A stretch of 63,456 nucleotides of DNA from Mucilaginibacter sp. (GCA_028287895.1 JAQBOV010000095.1:1-63456), one strand, 5' to 3'; counted from the stretch's first letter, positions 17,762 through 28,233 are shown. Notes: generated by a model from the letters alone, not told the origin. Made by a program: numbers and translations.

Positions 17762-18820
17762 TTACGCTTCTACCACCTGGTTCTCAGGCCTTAGGCTGCG
17801 TACAGTTTTGCCTGCCTGCCACATTTCGCTATCGCGTAATTCTTTTAGTTCGATATTCAGTTTTTCGCGGTAATCAGGCTGACTGTTTGAATCAATAGAA
17901 CGTTGTGATTCTTTACCGGTGGCAACGCTGTTATACAATTCTTCAAATACCGGTTTTGTAGCATCGCGGAATTTCTTCCACCAGTCCAAGGCACCGCGCT
18001 GTGCAGTAGTTGAGCAATTGGCATACATCCAGTCCATACCATTTTCAGCAACTAATGGCATTAATGATTGGGTCAGTTCTTCAACTGTTTCGTTAAATGC
18101 TTCTGAAGGCGAATGGCCCTTGCTGCGCAGTACATCATACTGTGCTGCAAATACACCCTGGATGCAACCCATCAGTGTACCGCGCTCGCCGGTAAGGTCG
18201 CTGAATACTTCTTTTCTGAAATCTGTCTCGAACAAATAACCGCTGCCTACGGCAATACCAAGGGCGATAACTCTTTCTTTTGCTTTGCCTGTTGCATCCT
18301 GGAAAATAGCGTAGCTTGAATTTAAGCCGCGACCCTGTAAAAACATCCTGCGCAACGAGGTGCCTGAACCTTTAGGCGCAACCAGGAACACATCCACATC
18401 AGCCGGAGGAATGATGCCGGTTTGCTCCTTGAAAGTGATACCGAAACCATGCGAAAAATACAACGCCTTACCTTTGGTCAGGTGTTTTTTAACGGTTGGC
18501 CACAATTCTATCTGTGCTGCATCGCTGAGCAGGTAGCAGATGATCGTTCCTTTTTCAAGTGCTTCCTCGATCTCAAAAAGTGTTTCGCCCGGTACAAAGC
18601 CATCGTTGACAGCTTTATCCCAGGTTTTTGAGTTTTTACGCTGACCAACAATTACGTTGATGCCATTGTCTTTTTGATTTAGCGCCTGGCCGGGACCCTG
18701 CACACCGTAGCCAATTACTGCTATGGTTTCATTTTTCAATACTTCCTGAGCCTTTGATAAAGGAAACTCTTCGCGGGTTACTACATTTTCTTCACTGCCG
18801 CCGAAATTTAGTTTTGCCAT
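17762..18820 (-). CDS. ilvC: Ketol-acid reductoisomerase
   Basis: This NADPH-dependent, Mg-requiring enzyme isomerises and reduces acetolactate or acetohydroxybutyrate in valine and isoleucine synthesis. The Rossmann motif is VIGYGVQGPGQ at residues 35-45, with QRKNSKTW as the phosphate-recognition loop. The metal-binding helices include FSDLTGERGTLMG and the later Glu-containing segment ETVEELTQS. At 352 residues it is a class I enzyme, slightly longer than average. The neighbouring ilvB, ilvN and ilvD genes supply the other steps. Confidence 0.96.
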   Translation of the reverse strand: MAKLNFGGSEENVVTREEFPLSKAQEVLKNETIAVIGYGVQGPGQALNQKDNGINVIVGQRKNSKTWDKAVNDGFVPGETLFEIEEALEKGTIICYLLSDAAQIELWPTVKKHLTKGKALYFSHGFGITFKEQTGIIPPADVDVFLVAPKGSGTSLRRMFLQGRGLNSSYAIFQDATGKAKERVIALGIAVGSGYLFETDFRKEVFSDLTGERGTLMGCIQGVFAAQYDVLRSKGHSPSEAFNETVEELTQSLMPLVAENGMDWMYANCSTTAQRGALDWWKKFRDATKPVFEELYNSVATGKESQRSIDSNSQPDYREKLNIELKELRDSEMWQAGKTVRSLRPENQVVEA

Positions 18821-18932
18821 TGTTTTGTTGTTTATGATTTCACCGATGTTTGTTTAATTACACCGGTAATTGGTTTTAATTTATTCTTATTGATCACACC
18901 GATTTTTCAATCAGCTATTTAAAAGATTGTTA

Positions 18933-19397
18933 TTAGTTCAACGCCCTTTTTATTGCAGCTGCATACCCGTAGTGCAGCGACTCATGAGCTACACAGCAGG
19001 TAAGTATTTCCTCAATTGAATCCATTACATAACCATAGGTCGCAGTTGGATATGGATCAGGAATTGTTTTGAAAACATTGTTTCTAAAATCCTTTTCAAA
19101 ATTGTCAATAGATGAAACAGCTATCTTTTTCAGTTCCTCGATCTCTTGGGCAGAAACGAAAGCTTCCGGTTTCGAGCCTTTTTGATATTTGGCTAAATAA
19201 GGGACTTGTATACCGGGATCGATACCCGAACGCAGGTAACACAAGGCAGGTGTACTTACTAATATATGCCCGAAATTCCAGGCAATATTATTATTGAAGC
19301 CTGGCGGCTTTTCGTTGATTTGTTCGATGCTTAATTCATCCAGCAGCTTGACAAAAAGTTCTCTAGAGCGCCGTAAATATTTTAATGACTGTTCCAT
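18933..19397 (-). CDS. DinB-family metal-dependent protein
   Basis: This 154-residue four-helix-bundle protein of the DinB/YfiT superfamily shows the putative metal-binding His residues: one in AWNFGHILVS at about 38-47 and two in VAHESLHYGYA near the C-terminus. Some relatives act as thiol-dependent S-transferases, but most are uncharacterised. It is co-oriented with ilvC and the next methyltransferase. There is no sequence evidence linking it to amino-acid synthesis. Confidence 0.82.
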   Translation of the reverse strand: MEQSLKYLRRSRELFVKLLDELSIEQINEKPPGFNNNIAWNFGHILVSTPALCYLRSGIDPGIQVPYLAKYQKGSKPEAFVSAQEIEELKKIAVSSIDNFEKDFRNNVFKTIPDPYPTATYGYVMDSIEEILTCCVAHESLHYGYAAAIKRALN

Positions 19398-19441
19398 TTA
19401 TTCTACCTGATTACACCGTACACCGGTGAAGTTACTTTGGT

Positions 19442-20020
19442 TTATTTTTTTACTACGATTACTACGCCCGATGCCCAGCCCATTTTGGTTACTGCCAGAT
19501 CCTGGCGATCATCCAGGGCCTGCAATAGACCTGCTACCTTATCAGCATGGCCTTCGGGCCAGTTTGGCTGAGGCAGCATATCATCAATTATATAAATGCC
19601 GCCCTTTTCAAGCATCTCCAATGCCTCATTTAACAGCATGTATTTACCCGGCCAGGTATCAGCAAAAATAAAACTGAACTTAAGCCTGGAATTCTTTTTT
19701 ATCCACTCATTGCCATCAGCACAGATCAGGGTCAAACGCTTATCCACCCCCAAATTTTCCTTGGCAATGTGCAATAACGATTCTTCATTATCCAGTGACA
19801 TTAAAGTAGAATCCTTGTCCATGCCGTCCAATATCCATGCAGTCGCCAAACCAGTGCCGGTCCCCAGTTCCAGGAACCTGGATCCCGGTTTTGAAGCCGC
19901 CAGTGTTTTCAGCAGCGTGCAGGTCGATATCTCTGACATCTGCAAAAAACCACAAGCCTGCGTAGCTTTTTTAATGCTATCGTAAGCTGATGGGTATTCC
20001 GTGGTTACTTCTTCTATCAT
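19442..20020 (-). CDS. O-methyltransferase-like SAM-dependent methyltransferase
   Basis: This 192-residue protein has SAM motif I LELGTGTGLATAW and an acidic IFADTWPGKY motif placed like the catalytic metal site of class I O-methyltransferases, with a final VVIVVKK strand. The substrate is unknown. It lies between ilvN and the dinB-like gene on the same strand. Confidence 0.8.
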   Translation of the reverse strand: MIEEVTTEYPSAYDSIKKATQACGFLQMSEISTCTLLKTLAASKPGSRFLELGTGTGLATAWILDGMDKDSTLMSLDNEESLLHIAKENLGVDKRLTLICADGNEWIKKNSRLKFSFIFADTWPGKYMLLNEALEMLEKGGIYIIDDMLPQPNWPEGHADKVAGLLQALDDRQDLAVTKMGWASGVVIVVKK

Positions 20021-20090
20021 TTAGCCCCATGTAAATCTCCCCCGAGAGGAGACTTTAATAATCTTTTTAATCAATGACGCCTGTTAAAAG

Positions 20091-20114
20091 CCCTCCCTGC
20101 CGGGGAGGGTTGGG
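20091..20114. repeat. GGGAGG hairpin repeat downstream of ilvN
   Basis: CCCTCCC and its partner GGGGAGGG form a hairpin with loop TGCC eight bases beyond the ilvN stop. The same hairpin core occurs inside the ilvN coding region at 20721-20742, so this is a dispersed element. Confidence 0.6.
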
Positions 20115-20121
20115 TGGGGTC

Positions 20122-20775
20122 TCACATGGTGAACACCTTATCACCCTTGTTCAAAAATTCGTTTTCTACCACATCTTCGCCCGGTTCAAGCCTTTCAAAT
20201 TCGCGCAGTTTGGCGTTGAAGCCTTCACTGTCTTTGATGATGGCTACCCTTGCACTGCGCACAAATTCAATCAGTCCGTACGGCTGTAATATGCTGATCA
20301 GGTTATCGGTTTCTTCGCGGTGACCTGTTGTTTCAAACACGGTATAATCCTTGCGGAGGGTCACCACCCTTGCGCCGTTCTCGCGCAATAGACGCTCAAC
20401 ACTTACCTTTTCGGCAATCACATCGGTTGATACTTTATAGAGTGCCATTTCCTGCCATATCACATCTTCGTTAGTATGATAATATACCTTTAAAACCTCT
20501 ACCTGTTTTTCGATCTGGCGGCAAAGTTTACGCACCACATCTTCCCATTCGGTGATCACAATATTAAAGCGATGAATGCTCTCCACCTCTGAGGGCGAAG
20601 TATTCAAACTGTCGATATTGATCTTGCGGCGTGTGAATATGATAGCGATGCGGTTAAGCAGGCCTATCTGGTTTTCGGTATAAACCGTTATGTTAAATTC
20701 TTGTTTAACAGGCCCGCCTGAGTCCTCCCCGGCAGGGAGGACTTTTTTATTTTCTTTATTATTAAGATTACTCAT
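20122..20775 (-). CDS. ilvN: Acetolactate synthase small (regulatory) subunit
   Basis: This 217-residue regulatory subunit carries an N-terminal ACT domain (FNITVYTENQIGLLNRIAI-type start at about residues 28-47) and a second ACT-like half. It binds valine and controls the IlvB catalytic subunit. The stop of ilvB-side spacing is 40 bases. Compared with usual IlvN/IlvH proteins it has about 25 extra N-terminal residues, encoded partly by an inverted-repeat hairpin (20721-20742, residues about 12-18). No later start codon fits the beginning of the ACT domain, so the extension is probably translated. Confidence 0.94.
   Translation of the reverse strand: MSNLNNKENKKVLPAGEDSGGPVKQEFNITVYTENQIGLLNRIAIIFTRRKINIDSLNTSPSEVESIHRFNIVITEWEDVVRKLCRQIEKQVEVLKVYYHTNEDVIWQEMALYKVSTDVIAEKVSVERLLRENGARVVTLRKDYTVFETTGHREETDNLISILQPYGLIEFVRSARVAIIKDSEGFNAKLREFERLEPGEDVVENEFLNKGDKVFTM
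20721..20742. repeat. Hairpin repeat inside the ilvN coding region
   Basis: The perfect 9-bp arms AGTCCTCCC and GGGAGGACT with loop CGGC(A) are followed by six T on the plus strand. On the minus strand the element lies in frame within codons about 12-18 of ilvN. It matches the intergenic hairpin at 20091-20114. Confidence 0.7.
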
Positions 20776-20815
20776 GTCGTCTTTTTTTAATTCCCCCTTT
20801 TGGGGGTCAGGGGGT

Positions 20816-22555
20816 TTATTTTAACCTGATCTCACTTACACTACATCCCTGCGGTACCATCGGGAATACGTTGTTTTCTTTGGTTACCATGACTTCCAAA
20901 AGATATGCGCCTTTATGGTTCAGCATTTCCTGCAAGGTGCCTGGAAGGTCTTTCCTGTCGCTGATCGATTTTCCATCAATGCTATAAGCAGCAGCCAGTT
21001 TTACAAAATCAGGACTTGTCATATCCACGAAAGAATAACGTCGCTCGTTAAACAGTTCCTGCCACTGGCGAACCATGCCCAGGAAACGGTTGTTGAGGAT
21101 AATGATCTTGATATCGATATCGCTTTGCATAATGGTCCCCATTTCCTGCAAGGTCATCTGGAAGCCGCCATCGCCAATAATAGCTACTATCGTTTTGTGC
21201 GGCGCGCCATACTTTGCGCCGATAGCGGCAGGCAGTGCGAAGCCCATCGTACCCAAACCACCGCTGGTTACATTGCTGCGTGTATGGTTGAATCTGGCAT
21301 AACGGCAGGCCACCATCTGGTGCTGACCCACATCCGTGACAATAACTGCCTCGCCTTTGGTGATCTCGTTTAACTGCTTGATCACTTCGCCCATGGTCAT
21401 TTCGCCGGAGGTTGGGTTCAGTTCAGCATTTATAACCTGCTCAACTTCCTGGCGGGTGTAATCATTGAATTTTTTAACCCAGTCGGTATGCGTTTTTCCC
21501 TCAATCAATTGGGTAAGCAAAGGCAAAGTTTCCTTGCAGTCGCCCCAAACGGGAACGGTGCTTTTTACATTCTTATCAATCTCAGCCGGGTCGATATCCA
21601 AATGAACAACCTTGGCTTGTCTGGCATATTTGTCCAGTCTGCCTGTTACACGGTCGTCAAAACGCATACCGATAGCGATTAGTACATCACACTCGTTGGT
21701 CAGTACATTTGGTCCGTAGTTGCCGTGCATACCCAGCATACCCACGTTAAGCGGGTGATCGGTAGCAATAGCGCCTGCGCCCAAGATGGTCCATGCAGCA
21801 GGAATGCCGCTTTTCTCCACGAATGCTTTAAACTCCTGTTCGGCGCTGCCTAATAATACACCTTGTCCAAATAAGATGAACGGTTTTTTTGCCTGGTTGA
21901 TCAGATCGGCAGCTTGTTTAATATACTGCTGACGCACAATGGGCTTCGGCCTGTAGCTGCGGATATGGTTACAGGGAGAATACCCCTTAAACTGAAATTT
22001 CTGTATCTGTGCGTTCTTGGTAATGTCGATCAAAACAGGACCCGGCCTGCCGCTTTTGGCAATGTAAAATGCTTTGGCGATCACCTCAGGCAATTCGTTA
22101 GCATCAGTTACCTGGTAATTCCATTTGGTAACGGGGGTGGTAATATTGATCACATCCGTTTCCTGGAAGGCATCGGTACCCAGTAAATGGGCGAAGACCT
22201 GCCCGGTAATACATACCAAAGGCGTACTGTCGATCTGGGCATCGGCTAAGCCGGTAACCAGGTTAGTTGCACCGGGACCGCTCGTAGCGAATACTACGCC
22301 CACCTTGCCCGAGGAACGTGCATAGCCCTGTGCCGCGTGAATGCCGCCCTGCTCATGGCGGACCAAAATATGCTCCAGTTTGCCCTTATAATCATACAAT
22401 GCATCATAGATGGGCATGATAGCGCCACCCGGATAGCCAAATATTGTCTCAACACCCTCCACAATCAGCGCCTCTAGTAAAGCTACCGATCCTGATACTT
22501 CTACCGCCTGTTTTTGTGCAGCTGTAGTTAGCGTTTCCTGTTGTGCAACTTCCAT
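20816..22555 (-). CDS. ilvB: Acetolactate synthase large (catalytic) subunit
   Basis: This thiamine-diphosphate enzyme makes acetolactate from two pyruvates, or acetohydroxybutyrate from pyruvate and 2-oxobutanoate. The 579-residue protein has the catalytic Glu 68 in VRHEQGGIHAAQGYAR, the central FAD-binding-like domain, and the C-terminal ThDP-Mg motif beginning IIGDGGFQM and ending with NNRFLGMVRQW. It is translated just before ilvN, its regulatory subunit. The ACT partner and the ilvD neighbour make the biosynthetic role clear. Confidence 0.97.
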   Translation of the reverse strand: MEVAQQETLTTAAQKQAVEVSGSVALLEALIVEGVETIFGYPGGAIMPIYDALYDYKGKLEHILVRHEQGGIHAAQGYARSSGKVGVVFATSGPGATNLVTGLADAQIDSTPLVCITGQVFAHLLGTDAFQETDVINITTPVTKWNYQVTDANELPEVIAKAFYIAKSGRPGPVLIDITKNAQIQKFQFKGYSPCNHIRSYRPKPIVRQQYIKQAADLINQAKKPFILFGQGVLLGSAEQEFKAFVEKSGIPAAWTILGAGAIATDHPLNVGMLGMHGNYGPNVLTNECDVLIAIGMRFDDRVTGRLDKYARQAKVVHLDIDPAEIDKNVKSTVPVWGDCKETLPLLTQLIEGKTHTDWVKKFNDYTRQEVEQVINAELNPTSGEMTMGEVIKQLNEITKGEAVIVTDVGQHQMVACRYARFNHTRSNVTSGGLGTMGFALPAAIGAKYGAPHKTIVAIIGDGGFQMTLQEMGTIMQSDIDIKIIILNNRFLGMVRQWQELFNERRYSFVDMTSPDFVKLAAAYSIDGKSISDRKDLPGTLQEMLNHKGAYLLEVMVTKENNVFPMVPQGCSVSEIRLK

Positions 22556-22569
22556 ATCGTTATTTTTAT

Positions 22570-22600
22570 TTCGAATCTCGAATGTTCGATTTCGAATTTA
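22570..22600. repeat. TTCGAA-rich repeat upstream of ilvB
   Basis: A run of TTCGAA-type palindromes (TTCGAATCTCGAATG then TTCGATTTCGAATTT) lies just before the ilvB start on the minus strand. A second copy of the same pattern is at 24761-24790 upstream of ilvD. They look like dispersed intergenic elements. Confidence 0.5.
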
Positions 22601-22698
22601 AATTCTGTTAATTCCTTAATTCTATAAACGGCCTTAACCTTCCCGGGCACCCATTAAAAATAAATAATAAGTGAAAAATTCCGGTTCAAACCATTAAT

Positions 22699-24408
<1,710 letters not shown>

Positions 24409-24950
24409 TATTATTAGATTATTCTGGTTTTGTTGACCTCGGTTAAGTGGTTGATTGAGGTGTTTATTTTACCTTAGTAAAACCTAATCACGTCAGTCAA
24501 CTTAATCCAACTTAATCAACTTTAACCAAGTTAGAGAGATACCGAAGAAATCACAATAGCCAACGAAAAATATTTTCATTTAGAATTTAATTCGTTTTTA
24601 TGCAATGAATTATTATATTAGTTCTGCAAAGATGCATAAATTCGGAATTATATTGTTATTGCTTTATACCAAAGTTAAAAACGGTATTCGGTATAGGTGC
24701 TATGCACGCATAGTAAAGGGTCGATTTTCGGCGTAAAATGGGGCTGAGGGATGAAGAAATTTTGAATTTCGAATGTTCAGTTTCGAATTTATTCAGGTAG
24801 CATCATTGCTGCAAGGGACTAGAAAAGTCCCCCTTGCGGGCAGCGTATAAAAGGTGGTTTAAAACATAAAAAAACATCCAGAGAGCCCGAAAGTCTTCAG
24901 ATGTTAGATGAGGGGGCGGCTCCCCCTGCAATTGGGGTTGTCACCCCCTT
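24409..24950. other. Intergenic stretch between ABM gene and ilvD
   Basis: Besides the ilvD leader repeat, this stretch holds an AT-rich region (24541-24680), a TTCGAA-type repeat (24761-24790) and a GC-rich hairpin-forming run near 24910-24950 (GGGGGCGGCTCCCCC and CCCCC tail) that probably terminates the ABM transcript. No open frame with family likeness was found. Confidence 0.5.
24432..24532 (-). promoter_or_regulatory. Inverted-repeat leader of ilvD
   Basis: Upstream of ilvD, arm one (24432-24462, GTTGACCTCGGTTAAGTGG and on) and arm two (24494-24532, holding two GATTAAGTTG units on the minus strand) are partly complementary. In the ilvD mRNA they could fold into a long stem ending about 25 bases before the start codon. 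It may be a dispersed repeat or an attenuator-like leader; no leader peptide rich in Ile, Leu or Val codons was recognised. Confidence 0.4.
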
Positions 24951-25250
24951 TTAATGCGCTACCGCTGCACCTTCATATTCATAATGCAAGGGCAATATCG
25001 TCGGCTTAGCCTGATCAACGGCAACGCCATTCTTCTTCAAAATTGGCATTAAGGTTTCGCCAAATTTGTTGAATGCTTCTGCCGATTCCCAAACATCAAC
25101 CACCAGCCAATTATTGCCTTGCTGTGCACCTACATGGTGGTGAAGTCCCTGTGGGCTTGATTGGCCTGCCTGGCGCAGGTCTGCCCAGACCTGATCGTAC
25201 ACCTCGGCAGTCATGCCGGGAATGTTGAATTGAACGATTACTCTTTCCAT
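24951..25250 (-). CDS. Small ABM-like (dimeric alpha-beta barrel) protein
   Basis: This 99-residue protein has the dimeric ferredoxin-like fold pattern of antibiotic-biosynthesis-monooxygenase proteins: strand VIVQFNIPGM, a helix, then the strand with LHHHVGAQQ and WLVVDVWESAEAF. It has no cofactor-binding motif. Proteins of this type oxidise quinol-like substrates or are of unknown function. It is divergent from the exporter gene, and the intergenic region contains TTTGAATT elements facing both genes, so the same MarR regulator may control it. Confidence 0.75.
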   Translation of the reverse strand: MERVIVQFNIPGMTAEVYDQVWADLRQAGQSSPQGLHHHVGAQQGNNWLVVDVWESAEAFNKFGETLMPILKKNGVAVDQAKPTILPLHYEYEGAAVAH

Positions 25251-25433
25251 GATTAATTTTATTTAATATGTAACTGAATTATTGAAATTCAAAGTACCAT
25301 GATCGCAGTAACAAGAAGAACCTTTAACAAGAAAGGATTAAGATAAAAAGCAGTGCTTTTAAATTCAACGCTGTAAATATTGGTTTATTTTAATTTTTCA
25401 ATAAATATATGCCGGCGAATTCGCCGTTCCATT

Positions 25434-25479
25434 AATTCAAAAATTAGTTTGAATTTAAACTGTTTGAATTTTAACTTTG
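25434..25479 (+). promoter_or_regulatory. Promoter and MarR-type operator of the exporter operon
   Basis: TTTG (25448-25451), a 20-base spacer and TAACTTTG (25472-25479) match the Bacteroidota consensus TTTG-N19-21-TAnnTTTG exactly. Overlapping it, AATTCAAA (25434-25441) and TTTGAATT (25448-25455) form a perfect 8-bp inverted repeat with a 6-base loop, and TTTGAATT recurs at 25463-25470. Another AATTCAAA lies at 25286-25293 near the divergent ABM gene. A MarR dimer bound here would cover the -33 element. Confidence 0.65.
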
Positions 25480-25498
25480 CCGCTCTAATCAATTCTTT

Positions 25499-27079
25499 AT
25501 GTCGCAAAACGAATCTTTAGTTGAATACGGGCCGCGTTTAGTCATTATTACGGTCACTGCGGTATTTTGCGCTTTGCTGGAAATCATCGATACGACGATC
25601 GTGAACGTTGCCCTGAACAATATGCGCGGGAGCATGGGTGCAACCCTGAACGAGATCAGCTGGGTGATCACCTCCTATTCCTTAGCTAATGTGATCGTTA
25701 TACCGCTGACCAGCTGGCTCTCCCAGCAATTTGGCCGCAGGAATTATTTCGCAGCTTCCATTATCATTTTTACTGTTTGCTCGTTTTTATGCGGCAATGC
25801 ACATTCCATAACCCAGCTGATCATCTTCAGATTTTTGCAGGGAATGGGCGGTGGTGCCCTGCTGGTCACTTCCCAAACCATAATAACCGAAAGCTGGCCG
25901 CCTGAAAAGCGGGCTATGGCCCAGGCCATCTATGTTTTAGGCGTTATTGTGGGCCCCACCCTCGGACCGCCGCTGGGTGGCTTTATTGTAGATAACTATT
26001 CATGGCCATTTATATTCTTTATTAATATTCCTGTCGGGGTTATTGCAACGCTGCTTACACTGGCTTATGTACGAAGCCCGAAATATGAGCAAAAAAGATC
26101 TCCCAAAGAGATAGACTGGCTGGGTATTTTTCTACTCGCCGTCGGTATTTCGTCTTTACAATATGTTCTGGAAAAAGGACAGGAGGATGATTGGTTCAAC
26201 AGCAGCCTGATCATTACCTTATGCATTACCGCATTTTTAGGATTGTACCTGTTTATATGGCGCCAGCTGGATGCAAAATTCCCGGTGGTAAATTTACGTG
26301 TCCTTAAAAACGGCAATCTTCGGATGGGGGTTATATTGTCTTTTGTTATGGGTTTCGGCACTTTCGGCTCCACCTTCGTCATCCCGCTGTTCACCCAGTC
26401 GCTGCTGGGCTGGACGGCACAGCAAGCCGGGCTGCTTCAGCTTCCCAGTACATTATTTGTAGCAGTGATGATGCCCGTGGTAGCCACGCTGATACAGAAG
26501 GGCGTTCAGCAAAAATATTTAATTGCGGCCGGGATGTTTATATTTTATATTTTTTGCATGCTATGCTATAAAATAATTGTCCCCGATACCAGTGCCGCTG
26601 ATTTCTTTTGGCCGCTCATCGTCAGGGGACTGGGAATGGGCTTGTTGTCTGTGCCGGTAAGTACCATGTCTCTGTCTACCCTCAAAGGAAGGGAAATAGG
26701 GGAGGGTGCCGCCTTTACAGGCATGATGCGGCAGTTGGGCGGCTCATTTGGAGTGGCGCTTATCTCCACCTTTTTGTCCAGGGAAACGAGTATTCACCGG
26801 GTGGCTATGGTGAGTCACCTTAACGTAAATGATATCAATGTGCAAAACCGGGTTGCACAACTGGCCAGGGGTATGCGAACACATGGTCTTGACAGTTTAA
26901 CGTCCCGCAATACGGCCTATCAAATGATGGATAACGGGGCTACCATGCAAGCCACGTTGTTGTCTTATATGGATGTTTTTATGCTGGTGGGTATCGTCTT
27001 TGTCATTTTCGTGCCGTTCGTGCTCTTGTTTGTTAAAAGGTCGAAGGCCAAAATCAGCCTGGCCGATGCTGCACATTAA
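25499..27079 (+). CDS. DHA2-family MFS drug exporter (EmrB/QacA type)
   Basis: This 526-residue inner-membrane protein has about 14 hydrophobic helices and the motifs of 14-TMS drug-H+ antiporters: LEIIDTTIVNVAL in helix 1, the motif A segment WLSQQFGRRNYFAASI after helix 2, and motif C VLGVIVGPTLGPPLGG in helix 5. Such pumps expel lipophilic or cationic drugs, usually with a membrane-fusion partner. No fusion protein or TolC-like gene is adjacent, so partners would be elsewhere. The MarR gene follows after 11 bases and is probably co-transcribed. Confidence 0.9.
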   Translation: MSQNESLVEYGPRLVIITVTAVFCALLEIIDTTIVNVALNNMRGSMGATLNEISWVITSYSLANVIVIPLTSWLSQQFGRRNYFAASIIIFTVCSFLCGNAHSITQLIIFRFLQGMGGGALLVTSQTIITESWPPEKRAMAQAIYVLGVIVGPTLGPPLGGFIVDNYSWPFIFFINIPVGVIATLLTLAYVRSPKYEQKRSPKEIDWLGIFLLAVGISSLQYVLEKGQEDDWFNSSLIITLCITAFLGLYLFIWRQLDAKFPVVNLRVLKNGNLRMGVILSFVMGFGTFGSTFVIPLFTQSLLGWTAQQAGLLQLPSTLFVAVMMPVVATLIQKGVQQKYLIAAGMFIFYIFCMLCYKIIVPDTSAADFFWPLIVRGLGMGLLSVPVSTMSLSTLKGREIGEGAAFTGMMRQLGGSFGVALISTFLSRETSIHRVAMVSHLNVNDINVQNRVAQLARGMRTHGLDSLTSRNTAYQMMDNGATMQATLLSYMDVFMLVGIVFVIFVPFVLLFVKRSKAKISLADAAH

Positions 27080-27090
27080 ATTTAATTAAT

Positions 27091-27552
27091 TTGAATATGA
27101 AATCTGATCAAAACTCCGGGCTTGTCGTCGAATTCTGCCAGTCTATTTTTGAACTGCGGTATAAGCTGCGCAGAATGTTCCAGGTGAAGTTAAAAGAAGC
27201 CGGCATCAGCATCAGTTTTGAAGTACTGGAAATCATGAAGCTTTTGTGCAACCAGGACGGCTTGAATCAGCAGGAGCTTGCCGACCTGCTTTTTAAAGAT
27301 AAATCAAGTATGACCTACCTGATCGATAATATGGTAAAAGCCGGCCTGGTTATCCGCAAGGAGGACGAAGCTGACCGGCGTAATAAACGCATATGCTTAA
27401 CGGCCAGGGCGCTGGATCTGCAAAACCGGCTTTCACCCCTGGCTATGGATTGCTATCGATGCCTGGCAGAAGACATTACGGATGAGGATATTAAAGCGGG
27501 TATTAAAACGCTTATTAAAATGAACAATTCGCTGGCGCAATTTATCGTTTAA
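27091..27552 (+). CDS. MarR-family transcriptional regulator
   Basis: This 153-residue winged-helix protein has the MarR core: recognition region LNQQELADLLFKDKSSMTYL followed by the wing with ADRRNKRICLT. MarR proteins bind palindromes as dimers and release them on ligand binding. It is the second gene after the exporter, which suggests autoregulation and exporter control through the TTTGAATT elements at 25434-25479. The ligand is unknown. Confidence 0.88.
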   Translation: MNMKSDQNSGLVVEFCQSIFELRYKLRRMFQVKLKEAGISISFEVLEIMKLLCNQDGLNQQELADLLFKDKSSMTYLIDNMVKAGLVIRKEDEADRRNKRICLTARALDLQNRLSPLAMDCYRCLAEDITDEDIKAGIKTLIKMNNSLAQFIV

Positions 27553-27690
27553 AACAGGTGTTTCAATGGCTTACCTATCTGTTGTCGTAAGTTTAGCGCA
27601 GCTAGCTTGTGGTATTAATTTGCTAAACTCTGAGCTGCTATCCCAACTGCCGCAAGCAGGACCATTATCGAGAACCATTTCACCTGTTTT
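27551..27690. repeat. Nested inverted-repeat element after marR-like gene
   Basis: AAAACAGGTG (27551-27560, overlapping the stop codon) and CACCTGTTTT (27681-27690) are perfect arms about 120 bases apart. Inside lies a second perfect pair GTTTAGC (27591-27597) and GCTAAAC (27622-27628). The whole could form a large cruciform, either a small mobile element relic or a terminator region. Confidence 0.5.
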
Positions 27691-27897
27691 CTGCACTGGT
27701 TGTTATAAAGAATAAACGATGGAACCCCCCTTCGGCAATATCAAATTATTGTAAAATAGTCATTATAAGAATATTGTAACGGATATTTTATGAGATAGTC
27801 TGAATAATACATTCTAATTTTGCGTTGTTAAAATATTTGAAATATCAAAAGGGATAAAATACATAGCATAAAAAAATGCCTTACACTGACTGTTGTA

Positions 27898-28233
27898 ATG
27901 CTATACTTTTTTATGGCTTCAACTTATATCTCATTTCTTCCGAACTATAATTCCTATTCGGCAGAAGCCTCCACTGCATCCAATGTCACTTATGTTCACA
28001 AGAATAACAATGCTAACAATCGCATTATACAAACGCATCTTGCTTTTAAGACCGCTGTTGAAAATAAGCTTAAGACATTCAACATTTTAATTAAAATTGC
28101 AGCACTTGTTTTTTTATTAATTTTTAGTGAAGCTGCGATACCTGTTTTATTAAGGGAATCAAGAGCTCCGTTAAGTATCCTTCTTTATCCGCACAGGCCC
28201 TATTACCAAACCTTCCGTACCCTACGAATTTGA
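27898..28233 (+). CDS. Small hypothetical protein, possible lost start codon
   Basis: A 111-residue open frame with an N-terminal hydrophobic segment (MLYFFMASTYISFLP) and a second one near residues 80-100. It resembles no family I can name. The in-frame codons upstream read ATA-AAA-AAA-TGC-CTT-ACA-CTG-ACT-GTT-GTA before the annotated ATG, which would complete a normal KKCLTLTVV signal peptide if the ATA at 27868 were once ATG. The gene may have lost its start or use this ATG. Evidence that it is real is only the frame length and its signal-like N-terminus. Confidence 0.35.
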   Translation: MLYFFMASTYISFLPNYNSYSAEASTASNVTYVHKNNNANNRIIQTHLAFKTAVENKLKTFNILIKIAALVFLLIFSEAAIPVLLRESRAPLSILLYPHRPYYQTFRTLRI

